Shown here one piece after another: positions 8,884 to 17,167 of a stretch of 64,000 nt of DNA. The notes below the pieces were generated by a model that ran no database searches, was not told the DNA's origin, and saw nothing but the letters and a program-made list of their open reading frames with translations. Each line of letters opens with the position of its first letter. The stretch's first letter is position 1. This DNA is from SHWB01 sp050246875 (GTDB lineage: Bacteria; Pseudomonadota; Alphaproteobacteria; UBA6615): contig JBFWVF010000004.1 in assembly GCA_050246875.1 (NCBI GenBank), positions 248,001-312,000 of the forward strand, in the 5' to 3' direction. Position numbers and translations under genes: made by a program.

Positions 8884-11067
8884 ATGAAACCTTGCTCCGC
8901 GCTCTCGTTTCGACTCCTGACCGGTGTGATGGCAGCCGGCATGCTGGCTGCGCCCGCGGCAGGGCAGGACGTGTCCGGACTGATCGACGGCTGGGTCGTC
9001 GAAGGCACCAATACGCTGACCGTCGAGGCTTACCACTCGGCAGGCAACAGCGCGGGCTCGCCCTACACCCGCCTCGGCATCCAGCCCTATGACGACCTGC
9101 AGGCGACGTTCCATCGCGATGTCTCGCCGTTCCGCCGTTGGTACGGCGACATCTCCCTGCTCTGGAACGACTCGCCATATCGCAGCAGCGAACAGGGCAT
9201 TCTCGCCGAGCGATTCAACATGACCTACCTAAACGGCGAGGGGCGCATGCCCTATCGCGCGGAGGTCGGCGACTTCTATGGGTTCTTCAGCCCGCGCACA
9301 CTGCAACGTCCGCTCAAGGGCGGTCAGATCGACCTGCAACCCGGTGGCGGGCTCGGATCGCTGCAATTTCTCGGCGGCGTGTCGGCGCCCGACTATCGCA
9401 ACTTCGATCCCGGTCGCGACACCTTCGTCGGCACGTCAGCCCTCATCGAGCCGGCAGGTGCCGCGCCGATCGCGCTCAACCTCGTTCGCGGTCATCGCGA
9501 GTCGCGCGTCGCCCGCGACGGCAACGACATCCGCCAGACGATTCTCAGCGCTGCGTCGGAGCAGAACCTTCCCGTGCTCGGCCGAGCCCATGCGCTGGAA
9601 GGCGAACTGGCGCATTTCTTCGGTGACACCGACGTCGCCGGCGGTAGCCGCAAGGATCGCCACGACCGCGGCGCATTTACCCGCATCGCCAGCCGCGGCG
9701 CCGACCCCTTCAGCTACAGCCTGCGGCTCGAAAGCTACGGCGACGACTTCCGGCCTACCGGCGCGACGATCACGCCCAACCGGCGTACCATCGATGGCCG
9801 CTCCGGCTACCGGTTCGCCAATGGCGGCACAGTCAGCACCCGGGCCCAGCGCTTCACCGACAATTACGAGGCGGCGACCTCACGGCGCACTTCCGTCGGC
9901 GGCGTGACCTACAGCGGTTCCCTCGATCTCAATCCGTTCCCCACCGCGTTGCGCGACCCTTACATCGTCGTCGACGCGTTCCAGCAGGGCGTTCTCGATC
10001 GGGCCCGGACGACCGATCTCGAAACCCGCCAGATTCGTACTGACCTCTCGGCCGGCCTGGTCGATTCGGCCTGGAACCTGCGGATGGGCGCGGGTCTCGG
10101 CAGCACGACCGACAACATCACCTTCGCCGACACGTCGACGCGCGAGCTGACCGGCGGCGGCGACCGCGCCATCAGCCTGGGCGATCTCTCGGGTCTCGTT
10201 TCCCCCGGGTTCGCTCTCCGCTGGGCGAATGGCACCACCGACTACGTCGAGGCCGGGCCCGACCTCGCCCTGCAACTCGCCGGCGGGCCGCACAGCCTGC
10301 GCGGACAGGCGGCCTTGCTGGTGCAGCGCGTCGATGAAGGCAACGACCTGCGGGTTGCGCGGTTCGGTGCCAGCTACGAGTACGCGATGGAGGCCGATAC
10401 GCTGGGGCTGGAAGTCGCCTGGTCCGACCGCGATCCGGCAACGCTCGGCGGCACCACGGCCTACAAGCTCGGCGTGTTCTGGCGCCGCGCCTTCGGTTAC
10501 GACGGGCGCCGTCCGTCCGTCCCGAGCGGGATCGCCACGGCGGAACTCGCCCGGGGCGAAGGGCCCCCGCGCATTCTCGACTGGCGGCCCGGCGAGCCGG
10601 CCGGCGAAGCCTTCGCCACGGCGGAACGGATCGGCCTGCGCGTTTCCGCGAGCGCCGGCGACTACACCATCTTCGAGGCGACACCCTTCCCGGAACTGCC
10701 GCAGCGCCAGCGCGTCGTGCTGAAGAACGAGGACGGCCGGCTCGCTATCGCCGCATTCGTGATCGATTCCGGCGCCCGTGGCGGGCCCGATACGATCGAC
10801 GACATCTACGAGCGCGTGCGGGCGGAACTCTCGCGCCGGCTGGGCTCGCCCGCCCGCACCTTCGACCGCGGTGTCTTCGGCGGCGACCCGGCCGCCGACA
10901 TCCGCGCGGAAACGGTCGCCCGGCTGTCGGAATGGTCGGCGCCCGGCGGGACGATCCGCGCCGGCGTGCCGCGCCGCCTCGATGGCACCGTCCGGGTCGA
11001 GGTCCAGTATCGCACCTCGTTCCCGCCGCCGCGCGACTCCCTGTGGAGCGTCGAGGCCGTTCGCTGA
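8884..11067 (+). CDS. Probable outer-membrane beta-barrel protein with C-terminal periplasmic domain
   Basis: 727 aa. Signal peptide (MKPCSALSFRLLTGVMAAGM, cleavage near AAGQ/D at about 28). Residues 35-540 consist of alternating polar/hydrophobic segments with many aromatics and Gly-rich turns, such as FSYSLRLESYGDDF, WNLRMGAGLGSTTDN and YKLGVFWRRAFGY, the look of an outer-membrane barrel. After about 575 a soluble alpha/beta segment follows (VVLKNEDGRLAIAAFVID, DIYERVRAELSRRLG) and the chain ends VEAVR, not in the terminal aromatic of simple porins. The segment GDFYGFFSPRTLQRPLKGG is distinctive, but I cannot assign it. Third gene of the exported cluster. Transport, export or surface display are possible roles. 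Confidence 0.72.
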   Translation: MKPCSALSFRLLTGVMAAGMLAAPAAGQDVSGLIDGWVVEGTNTLTVEAYHSAGNSAGSPYTRLGIQPYDDLQATFHRDVSPFRRWYGDISLLWNDSPYRSSEQGILAERFNMTYLNGEGRMPYRAEVGDFYGFFSPRTLQRPLKGGQIDLQPGGGLGSLQFLGGVSAPDYRNFDPGRDTFVGTSALIEPAGAAPIALNLVRGHRESRVARDGNDIRQTILSAASEQNLPVLGRAHALEGELAHFFGDTDVAGGSRKDRHDRGAFTRIASRGADPFSYSLRLESYGDDFRPTGATITPNRRTIDGRSGYRFANGGTVSTRAQRFTDNYEAATSRRTSVGGVTYSGSLDLNPFPTALRDPYIVVDAFQQGVLDRARTTDLETRQIRTDLSAGLVDSAWNLRMGAGLGSTTDNITFADTSTRELTGGGDRAISLGDLSGLVSPGFALRWANGTTDYVEAGPDLALQLAGGPHSLRGQAALLVQRVDEGNDLRVARFGASYEYAMEADTLGLEVAWSDRDPATLGGTTAYKLGVFWRRAFGYDGRRPSVPSGIATAELARGEGPPRILDWRPGEPAGEAFATAERIGLRVSASAGDYTIFEATPFPELPQRQRVVLKNEDGRLAIAAFVIDSGARGGPDTIDDIYERVRAELSRRLGSPARTFDRGVFGGDPAADIRAETVARLSEWSAPGGTIRAGVPRRLDGTVRVEVQYRTSFPPPRDSLWSVEAVR

Positions 11068-11070
11068 CGC

Positions 11071-12651
11071 TTACAGCCCGAGCGCCTTTCGCGCGCGCTC
11101 GGCCACCGCGGCGGGCGACCCGGTGGCATCCACCTTCGGCCAGGCGATCTCGCCGGTCTCCAGCATGAGTTGGCGTGAAACGACGACGGGCGTGGCGTCG
11201 GAGGCATCGTCGACCCGGCCGACCACGCGTTCGACCAGCAAATCCTTCGGCGCCTCCAGCCACAGCCCGTCGAATCCAACGCCGCATTCGGCCGCCAGCC
11301 TCGCGTAGGCCTCCCGCTCCAGCGGCCGCGCGGCGACGGCATCCAGGATGACGGCGTGGCCGGCCGAGAGCGCCACGCGCGCTCGCCGCAACATCTCGCC
11401 ATAGACCTGCCGCGAGGCCAGTGCCGTGTAGAAGGAGGCTGGTAGGCGCACGTCTTCGCCAACGCCGGCCATGTCCTTGCGAACCGTGTCGCTGCGGACA
11501 AGCACGGCACCCGGCGCCGGACCGACCAGAGGCGCCAGCGCGCGGGCGAGCGTCGTCTTGCCCGTGCCCGACAGCCCCGCCACCGCCAGCAGTCGCGCCG
11601 GCGGCGGGTCGATGTAGGCGACCGCGGCGGCGAAATAGGCCTTGGCCTCCGCGCGCATCGCCGACGCCTTCGCCATGTCCGTCGCCATCGCCGCGGCGGC
11701 GGCACGCACCTTGGCGCGGATCGCGGCGCGCAGCGAGAGGAACAGGGACAGCAGGCCAACGCCTGCGAGATTGGCGTCGCGATCGATGGCGCCGGACGCG
11801 AGCCAGGCGTCGAGCGCGGCCCAGGCAAGATCGCGCCGGCCGCGCCGGTCGAGATCCATCAGCAGGAAGGCGAGATCGTAAAGCACGTCGATCTGCGCCA
11901 GCGCGTCGTTGAACTCGATGCAGTCGAACGGCACCGGCTTGCCATCGAGCAGGACGATGTTGGCAAGGTGCAGGTCGCCGTGGCACTGGCGCACCAGCCC
12001 ATCGGCGTGGCGCCGGTCGATCAGCGCGGCATGGCGGTCGAGCGCCGCGCGCACGCGTGTGTCGTAGTCGGCCACGGCACCGGGCGCAAACAGCGCAGCG
12101 TGCTCGGCGAACTCGACGCGGTTCTCCTCGGCCACCCAGCGCAGCCCCTCGGCACCCGCATGTGGCGCGGCATCCGGCCGGCATTTTTCGGCCGTCGCAT
12201 GCAGCGCCGCCGCGGCGGCCGCCGCGGCGCGTACCTCCTCCACCGTCAGCGTGCCCGCATCGCAGCGCGCATCGAGCAGGTCGGCCTGGCCGAAGCGATG
12301 CATGACGACCGCCCATTCGACCGCTTCGCCGTCGCCGGTGAAGCCGAGCCCGCCGCCCGGCTGACGGCGGATGGCGACGGCATCGAGATAGAGGTCCGGC
12401 GCCGTGCGGCGGTTGAGCGCCACCTCGCGCTCGCAGCAGGCGCGCCGGCGTTCGAGGCTGGAGAAATCCATGAACGGGAAACTGACCGCGCGCTTGACCT
12501 TGTAGACGCGATCGCCGGCAAGAAAGACCATCGCACCATGCGTATCGATGCGCCCGACCTCGGCAATGCCGTCGCCATGGCTCGCGGCGTCGGAGAGAAA
12601 CGCCGCGACTTCACTCTGGTCGGCGACGACATGGGCGGGTCGATCGGTCAC
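11071..12651 (-). CDS. Aminoglycoside phosphotransferase-like kinase fused to a P-loop ATPase/kinase domain
   Basis: 526 aa. The N-terminal half (about 1-320) is a protein-kinase-like APH fold: an ATP-site Lys in VYKVKRAVSF, the catalytic loop HGDLHLAN (224-231) and the metal-binding FDCIEFND (242-249). The C-terminal half (about 350-526) is a P-loop domain with Walker A GLSGTGKTTLA (359-369), a later SDTVRKDM and VILDAVAARPLEREAY, resembling small-molecule kinases of the zeta-toxin/AAA_33 group. The fusion occurs in proteobacteria without an agreed function; metabolite phosphorylation is more likely than antibiotic resistance. It converges with the barrel gene (3 bp between stops) and diverges from the CoA transferase. 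Confidence 0.85.
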   Translation of the reverse strand: MTDRPAHVVADQSEVAAFLSDAASHGDGIAEVGRIDTHGAMVFLAGDRVYKVKRAVSFPFMDFSSLERRRACCEREVALNRRTAPDLYLDAVAIRRQPGGGLGFTGDGEAVEWAVVMHRFGQADLLDARCDAGTLTVEEVRAAAAAAAALHATAEKCRPDAAPHAGAEGLRWVAEENRVEFAEHAALFAPGAVADYDTRVRAALDRHAALIDRRHADGLVRQCHGDLHLANIVLLDGKPVPFDCIEFNDALAQIDVLYDLAFLLMDLDRRGRRDLAWAALDAWLASGAIDRDANLAGVGLLSLFLSLRAAIRAKVRAAAAAMATDMAKASAMRAEAKAYFAAAVAYIDPPPARLLAVAGLSGTGKTTLARALAPLVGPAPGAVLVRSDTVRKDMAGVGEDVRLPASFYTALASRQVYGEMLRRARVALSAGHAVILDAVAARPLEREAYARLAAECGVGFDGLWLEAPKDLLVERVVGRVDDASDATPVVVSRQLMLETGEIAWPKVDATGSPAAVAERARKALGL

Positions 12652-12737
12652 GCGCGATTGTCCTCGTCCGGGGCGGTCGGCTCGCGGCCGGCATCGGCGC
12701 GATGTATACCAGCCACCGACGCAGGGGGAGAAATGTC

Positions 12738-13874
12738 ATGGCCGGCGCACTCGACGGCATCCTCGTGGTGGCGCTGGAACAGGCGGTCGCGGCGCCGTTC
12801 TGTACCGCGCGCATGGCCGATGCCGGCGCGCGCGTGATCAAGATCGAGCGGCCCGGCGGCGGTGACTACACGCGTGGCCTCGACCGCGACGTGCTGGGGC
12901 AGAGCGCCTATTTCGTCTGGCTCAACCGCGGCAAGGAGTCGATCGCCGTCGACCTCAAGAACCCAGACGACGCCGCCCTGGTCGCCCGCATGATCGCGCG
13001 TGCCGACGTCGTGGTGCAGAACCTGCTGCCGGGGTCGCTCGAACGCCTCGGCCTCGACAGCGCGACGCTGCGAGCGCGTCATCCCGCGCTGGTCACCTGC
13101 GACATCACCGGCTTCGGCGCCGAGGGTCCGGCCGCCGGCCGCAAGGCCTACGACCTCGTCATCCAAGCCGAGGCCGGGCTTGCCGCCATCACCGGTACGC
13201 CGGACGGGCCGGGCCGCATGGGCGTGTCGGCGGTCGACATCGGCTGCGGTCTCTCCGCCTACGCCGCCATTCTCGAGGCGCTGGTGGCGCGCGGCCGCAC
13301 GGGCGAGGGCAGGGCCATCGCCCTCTCGCTGTTCTCCGCCATGGCCGAGTGGATGACCGTTCCGTATTTCCAGCATGCCTATGGCGGCAAGGCACCGAAG
13401 CGGGTCGGCCTCAACCACCCATCCATCGCGCCCTATGGCCTCTATCCGACGGCCGACGGCGAACTGTTGCTGGCCGTGCAGAACGAACGCGAGTGGCATC
13501 GCCTGTGCGACGTGGCCCTCGGCAATCCCGGGCTCGCGACAGATCCGCGCTTCGCCGACAACCCTTCGCGGGTCGCCAACCGGCCGGCGCTGAACGGGGA
13601 GATCGACCGCGTCCTCGGCGGCCTGACGCGGCAGCAGGCCGGGCGCCTTCTCGATGCCGCTGGCATCGCCTGGGGCGCACTCAACGATGTCGCCGGCTTC
13701 GCCAGCCATCCGCAGCTTCAACTGCTCGCGTTCGACACGCCGGCCGGGCCGGTCAGCATGCCGGCGCCGGCGGCGACGGTCGACGGGGCCCGGACACGGA
13801 TCGGGCCCGTGCCGGCGCTCGACCAGCACGGGCCCGCCCTGCGTACCGAGTTCGCGGCCCGATCGGGGGGATAA
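12738..13874 (+). CDS. Family III CoA transferase (CaiB/BaiF)
   Basis: 378 aa; ATG 12738 follows GGGGGAG. Family III CoA transferases move CoA between carboxylic acids through an aspartyl-CoA thioester. Family marks are VALEQAVAAPFCTARMAD at the N-terminus, KIERPGGGDYTR, FVWLNRGKESIAVDLKN, VVQNLLPG, TCDITGFG and the active-site Asp in GVSAVDIGCG. The length fits the roughly 400-aa family. It stands alone with no adjacent acyl-CoA ligase or dehydrogenase, so the acid is unknown. The nearest acyl-CoA genes are the thiolase at 1.3 kb and the dehydrogenases at 60-62 kb. Confidence 0.9.
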   Translation: MAGALDGILVVALEQAVAAPFCTARMADAGARVIKIERPGGGDYTRGLDRDVLGQSAYFVWLNRGKESIAVDLKNPDDAALVARMIARADVVVQNLLPGSLERLGLDSATLRARHPALVTCDITGFGAEGPAAGRKAYDLVIQAEAGLAAITGTPDGPGRMGVSAVDIGCGLSAYAAILEALVARGRTGEGRAIALSLFSAMAEWMTVPYFQHAYGGKAPKRVGLNHPSIAPYGLYPTADGELLLAVQNEREWHRLCDVALGNPGLATDPRFADNPSRVANRPALNGEIDRVLGGLTRQQAGRLLDAAGIAWGALNDVAGFASHPQLQLLAFDTPAGPVSMPAPAATVDGARTRIGPVPALDQHGPALRTEFAARSGG

Positions 13875-13901
13875 AGGCCGCAACGCGGTACGAGACCAGC
13901 G

Positions 13902-14150
13902 TCAGTTGCCGACGCGCACCTGCTCGTCGGTGGTCAGCGCACCGATCGCCGCGCCGGCGGCACCGCCCACCAGCAGGCCGGTCAGCGTGCTGCCGGCGAG
14001 GAAGCCGATGACCGCGCCACCGGCCGCGCCGAGGCCGGCGCCCGACAGGGTTCTCTCCTCGCGATTGGACATGTTGCTGCATGCGGTCGTGCCGAGCAGG
14101 GCCAGAGCCGCGAGGCCGCAGACTACCGGGCGGGCGATCGAGCGTTGCAT
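13902..14150 (-). CDS. Small glycine-zipper lipoprotein
   Basis: 82 aa. The signal sequence ends in the lipobox LGTTAC, so the mature protein is a roughly 58-residue lipoprotein. The rest is a glycine-zipper helix hairpin (AGLGAAGGAVIGFLAGS, then LLVGGAAGAAIGAL) as in outer-membrane YMGG/glycine-zipper lipoproteins, followed by a polar tail. It lies 48 bp downstream of the glucosaminidase-type lipoprotein gene on the same strand and may share its transcript. A cell-envelope structural role is likely, but no specific function can be assigned. Confidence 0.78.
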   Translation of the reverse strand: MQRSIARPVVCGLAALALLGTTACSNMSNREERTLSGAGLGAAGGAVIGFLAGSTLTGLLVGGAAGAAIGALTTDEQVRVGN

Positions 14151-14198
14151 GGTTCTTCTCCGTCGTCGTTGATGGGAGACTTTGGTCGATCAGGCTGT

Positions 14199-14987
14199 TC
14201 AGGTGGCCGGGAGGGTCGTGGCGACCTCGTCGGCCACCGGGTGGATGTCGTCCAGGTCGTTGGCGCGGATGAGCAGGCACAGGTCCTCGCCGTAGGCCTC
14301 GCCGCGCGCCGAGTAGCGCGTCAGCGTGCGGGCGAGCCCACAGGCGTCGACTTCGTCGTCGCGCGCCGCGGCGCGAAGCAGACGGAACTCGCGGTACGCC
14401 GCATGGGTGTTCAGCGTGCGGATATAGGCGCGCACGGCACCGCGAAGATCGTCGAAGACGAAGACCGTGGCGTCGCTTTCGCGGGCCTTCAGGCCGTCGC
14501 CGCCGCGCGACTGCATGCCGAACAGCGCATTGCCGTGGCGCGCGAAGCGCGACGTGCCCCAGCCGCTCTCGACCGCCGCCTGGGCGAGCGCCAGGGCCGT
14601 CGGCACGGCATCGACCCGCCGCAGCAGGGTGTCGGCGTCGTCACTGCCGTAGCGCTCGGCGAACGCGGCAAGAACCGCCTTCGCGTCGGCATTGTCGCCG
14701 GCCCGCAGCGCCGCCAGCAGAAGCCGGCGCTCGCAGGTCACCTCGGCGTTGGCGGCGCGCACGGCCGGCAGGACCGTATGGAAGAATGTCGCCTTGCGGG
14801 CGTCGACATCGAGCGCGTCGAGCCCCGCCGGCAGGGCGGCCGGGACAATCCTGTCCTCCCGCCCGGCGCCGTCGCAGACGCCCTCGGCCTCGAATGCGGT
14901 CTGCCCCGGCCGTTCCCCGGAAATGTCGCCGCAGGCGGTCAGGAGGGCGGCCGTAGCCGCCGTTGCGATCATCGCTTGCCACTTCAT
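14199..14987 (-). CDS. Lipoprotein with glucosaminidase (Bax-like) domain
   Basis: 262 aa from ATG 14987. The signal peptide ends in lipobox LLTAC, so it is probably outer-membrane anchored. The C-terminal half carries a glucosaminidase/Bax-type lysozyme-like domain: ALALAQAAVESGWGTSRFA with the likely catalytic Glu, then GNALFGMQ and a later TLNTHAAYREFR. Such enzymes cut peptidoglycan glycan strands between GlcNAc and MurNAc. Two extra Cys (VTCERR and VDACGLA) may pair in the periplasm. The gene lies upstream of the glycine-zipper lipoprotein gene, which fits a small envelope operon. Confidence 0.85.
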   Translation of the reverse strand: MKWQAMIATAATAALLTACGDISGERPGQTAFEAEGVCDGAGREDRIVPAALPAGLDALDVDARKATFFHTVLPAVRAANAEVTCERRLLLAALRAGDNADAKAVLAAFAERYGSDDADTLLRRVDAVPTALALAQAAVESGWGTSRFARHGNALFGMQSRGGDGLKARESDATVFVFDDLRGAVRAYIRTLNTHAAYREFRLLRAAARDDEVDACGLARTLTRYSARGEAYGEDLCLLIRANDLDDIHPVADEVATTLPAT

Positions 14988-15171
14988 GGTAAGCGCCCAC
15001 TCGTCGTTGATCCGTCGCCTCAAACGTGGCGGGACGGCGGTGGGGACACAGTGGCAAGGTTGTGACAATTCTGTGGCCCGGAAGCCATCCGGGCCCGATC
15101 TGAAGCGGAATCCGGTGACCGGTGTGGCGAAGCGGCCACGAGGGGCCGCGGGGGCCCTTCGGGCTGCCGCC

Positions 15172-15717
15172 TCAGACCGGCGCGAGCGGACGCCGTGGCG
15201 CCGGCGGCAGCACCGCCACGATCGCGTCGCCGGGATGCACCTCTCCGCCGACGATGATGATGGCCACGACGCCGGCCTTGCGCACGAGATTGCCGGCCGC
15301 GTCGCGGCCGAGGGTCGCGGCCATCAGCCCCGGCCGCAGGCCGTCGAGCTGGTGACAGGGATTGCGCAGCCCGGTGAGCTCGATCACCGCACTCGCGCCG
15401 AGCCGAAGCCGTGTGGCGGCCGGCAGGCCGAGCAAGTCGATGCCGCGGGTCGTGACATTTTCGCCCATCACGCCTGGCGCGATCACGAAGCCGTCCCCCG
15501 CCAGTTCGTCGAACAGCTCGGCATGGACAAGGTGCACCTGTCGCAGGTTCGGCGCCGCGGGATCGCGCCGCATGCGTGACAGATGCTGAACGCACACGCC
15601 GGCATGCGCATCGCCCTCGACGCCGAGCCCGGCGACGAGACGGATCGAACCAACCGTCGCCTTGCTCATGCTGTGGGTAGCGCTGCGCGCGACGGAGACG
15701 ACCGTACCGTTGTTCAT
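15172..15717 (-). CDS. MOSC domain protein
   Basis: 181 aa. MOSC domains bind sulfur carried on Mo-cofactor sulfurases or handle N-hydroxylated compounds. Marks seen: GLGVEGDAHAG, QVHLVHAELFDEL, GENVTTRGIDLLGLP and the conserved Cys in LRNPCHQLDG. It is a stand-alone single MOSC domain close to the YiiM size class. It is the third gene, 30 bp after the amidohydrolase gene, in the ilvE-amidohydrolase-MOSC run on the minus strand. No Mo-cofactor synthesis gene is nearby, so its partner is unknown. Confidence 0.88.
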   Translation of the reverse strand: MNNGTVVSVARSATHSMSKATVGSIRLVAGLGVEGDAHAGVCVQHLSRMRRDPAAPNLRQVHLVHAELFDELAGDGFVIAPGVMGENVTTRGIDLLGLPAATRLRLGASAVIELTGLRNPCHQLDGLRPGLMAATLGRDAAGNLVRKAGVVAIIIVGGEVHPGDAIVAVLPPAPRRPLAPV

Positions 15718-15747
15718 GTCCGCCCCTCGCCCGCAGCACCCGCGGGA

Positions 15748-17160
15748 CTACTTCCCGGCCGCGAGCCCACCGCTGATGCGGGCGGCCCATTCGGCGGCGG
15801 CACGCACGCCGGCCTCGTCGAGCGTCCGCACGACGCCGTCTCGCATCAGCACCTTGCCGTCGACGACGGTAGTGACGACATCGGCCGCCCGGGCGGCATA
15901 GACGAGGTGCGAGACGACGTCGTAGAGCGGCGTCAGGTGCGCTGCATCGAGCCGTACCTGCAGCAAGTCGGCCCGCTTGCCGGGCACGAGCGAACCGACA
16001 TGATCGCCCAGGCCCACCGCCTCGGCGCCGCCCGCCGTCGCCAGCCGCAGCACCGTCGCCGCCGGCATCACCGTCGGGTCGAGCGTGCGGCCCTTGTGCA
16101 GCAGTGCCGCCAGCCGCATTTCCTCCCACATGTCGAGATCGTTGTTCGAGGCGGCACCGTCGGTGCCGAGGCCGACGCGCACGCCTGCCGCCAGCATCTC
16201 CGGGATGGGGGCGATGCCCGAGGCGAGCTTGAGGTTCGACGTCGGATTGTGGATGACCGCCGTGCCAGTCGCCGCCAGCCGGGCGATGTCCGGCGCGTCG
16301 GCCCAGACGACATGCGCGGCGATCACGTTGCGGCCGAGCGCAGCGTTGGCGTCCAGCCAGGCGACCGGCGTGCTGCCGTAGCGCTTGCGGATGTCCTCGC
16401 TCTCGCCGGGTGACTCGGCGAGGTGGATGGTAAGCGGCGCGCCCAGTTCGCGGGCCGCAGCGGCGACCTGCTTCAGGTGCTCGGGCGAGACGGTGTACGG
16501 CGCGTGCGGCCCGAACGCCGGCGTGATGCGGCCATTTCGCCCCTGCCAGCGGCGCACGAACGCGGCACCGCTGGCGAAGGAGTCATCCCAGCCCTTGTGG
16601 CCGGGACTGGGAAAATCGATCATTGCCGCCGCGACGACGGCACGCAGGCCACATTCGTCCGCCACTTCGGCCACGGTATCGTTGAAGAAGTACATGTCGA
16701 CGAAGGTCGTCGTGCCGCCGCGGATCATCTCGAGGCAGGCGAGACGCGTGCCGGCGCGCACGAAATCCGCGTCGACGAACTTCTCCTCCGCCGGGAATAT
16801 CCAGTTCTGCAACCAGTCCATCAGGGCACGGTCGTCGGCGAGACCGCGGAACAGGGTCATGGCGGCATGGGTATGCCCGTTGACCAGTCCCGGCAGGACG
16901 ACGCGGTCGCGGCCGTCGATGGCCGTCGCCGCGTCGAAGCGCGCGACGATGTCGGCGCGCGGGCCCACGGCGACGATCGTGCCGTCGCGCACGGCGACGG
17001 CACCGTCCGCGACCGGCTGACGGCCCGCTTCCATCGTGACGACGAAGGCACCGCCAACGATCAGGTCGACGCGTTCGCGCGTCTGCGCCGCCGCGCTCGT
17101 GGCCGAAAGGACAAGGCAGAGCGCGGCGAGCGCGCCCGCCAGGACGCGCCCCGCACGCAT
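15748..17160 (-). CDS. Amidohydrolase of the MTA/SAH deaminase family with an N-terminal signal peptide
   Basis: 470 aa. The chain has the full set of the 5-methylthioadenosine/S-adenosylhomocysteine deaminase group: NGHTHAAMT (His96, His98), FGPHAPYT, HLAESPGE, HNPTSNLKL and GTDGAASNND. These supply the mononuclear metal site and the catalytic Glu and Asp. Unlike cytosolic relatives it begins with a clear signal peptide (VLAGALAALCLVLSATSAAAQ), so it should act in the periplasm. It starts 7 bp after ilvE stops, and ilvE-type transaminases can make methionine in sulfur salvage, so a salvage link is plausible. Other purine-like or guanidine substrates remain possible. Confidence 0.85.
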   Translation of the reverse strand: MRAGRVLAGALAALCLVLSATSAAAQTRERVDLIVGGAFVVTMEAGRQPVADGAVAVRDGTIVAVGPRADIVARFDAATAIDGRDRVVLPGLVNGHTHAAMTLFRGLADDRALMDWLQNWIFPAEEKFVDADFVRAGTRLACLEMIRGGTTTFVDMYFFNDTVAEVADECGLRAVVAAAMIDFPSPGHKGWDDSFASGAAFVRRWQGRNGRITPAFGPHAPYTVSPEHLKQVAAAARELGAPLTIHLAESPGESEDIRKRYGSTPVAWLDANAALGRNVIAAHVVWADAPDIARLAATGTAVIHNPTSNLKLASGIAPIPEMLAAGVRVGLGTDGAASNNDLDMWEEMRLAALLHKGRTLDPTVMPAATVLRLATAGGAEAVGLGDHVGSLVPGKRADLLQVRLDAAHLTPLYDVVSHLVYAARAADVVTTVVDGKVLMRDGVVRTLDEAGVRAAAEWAARISGGLAAGK

Positions 17161-17167
17161 TGCCGGA

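Noticed and set aside
11071..12651. Zeta-toxin or aminoglycoside-resistance gene
   Set aside because: The fusion with two intact domains and chromosomal housekeeping context does not suit either; no antitoxin gene or mobile context is seen.
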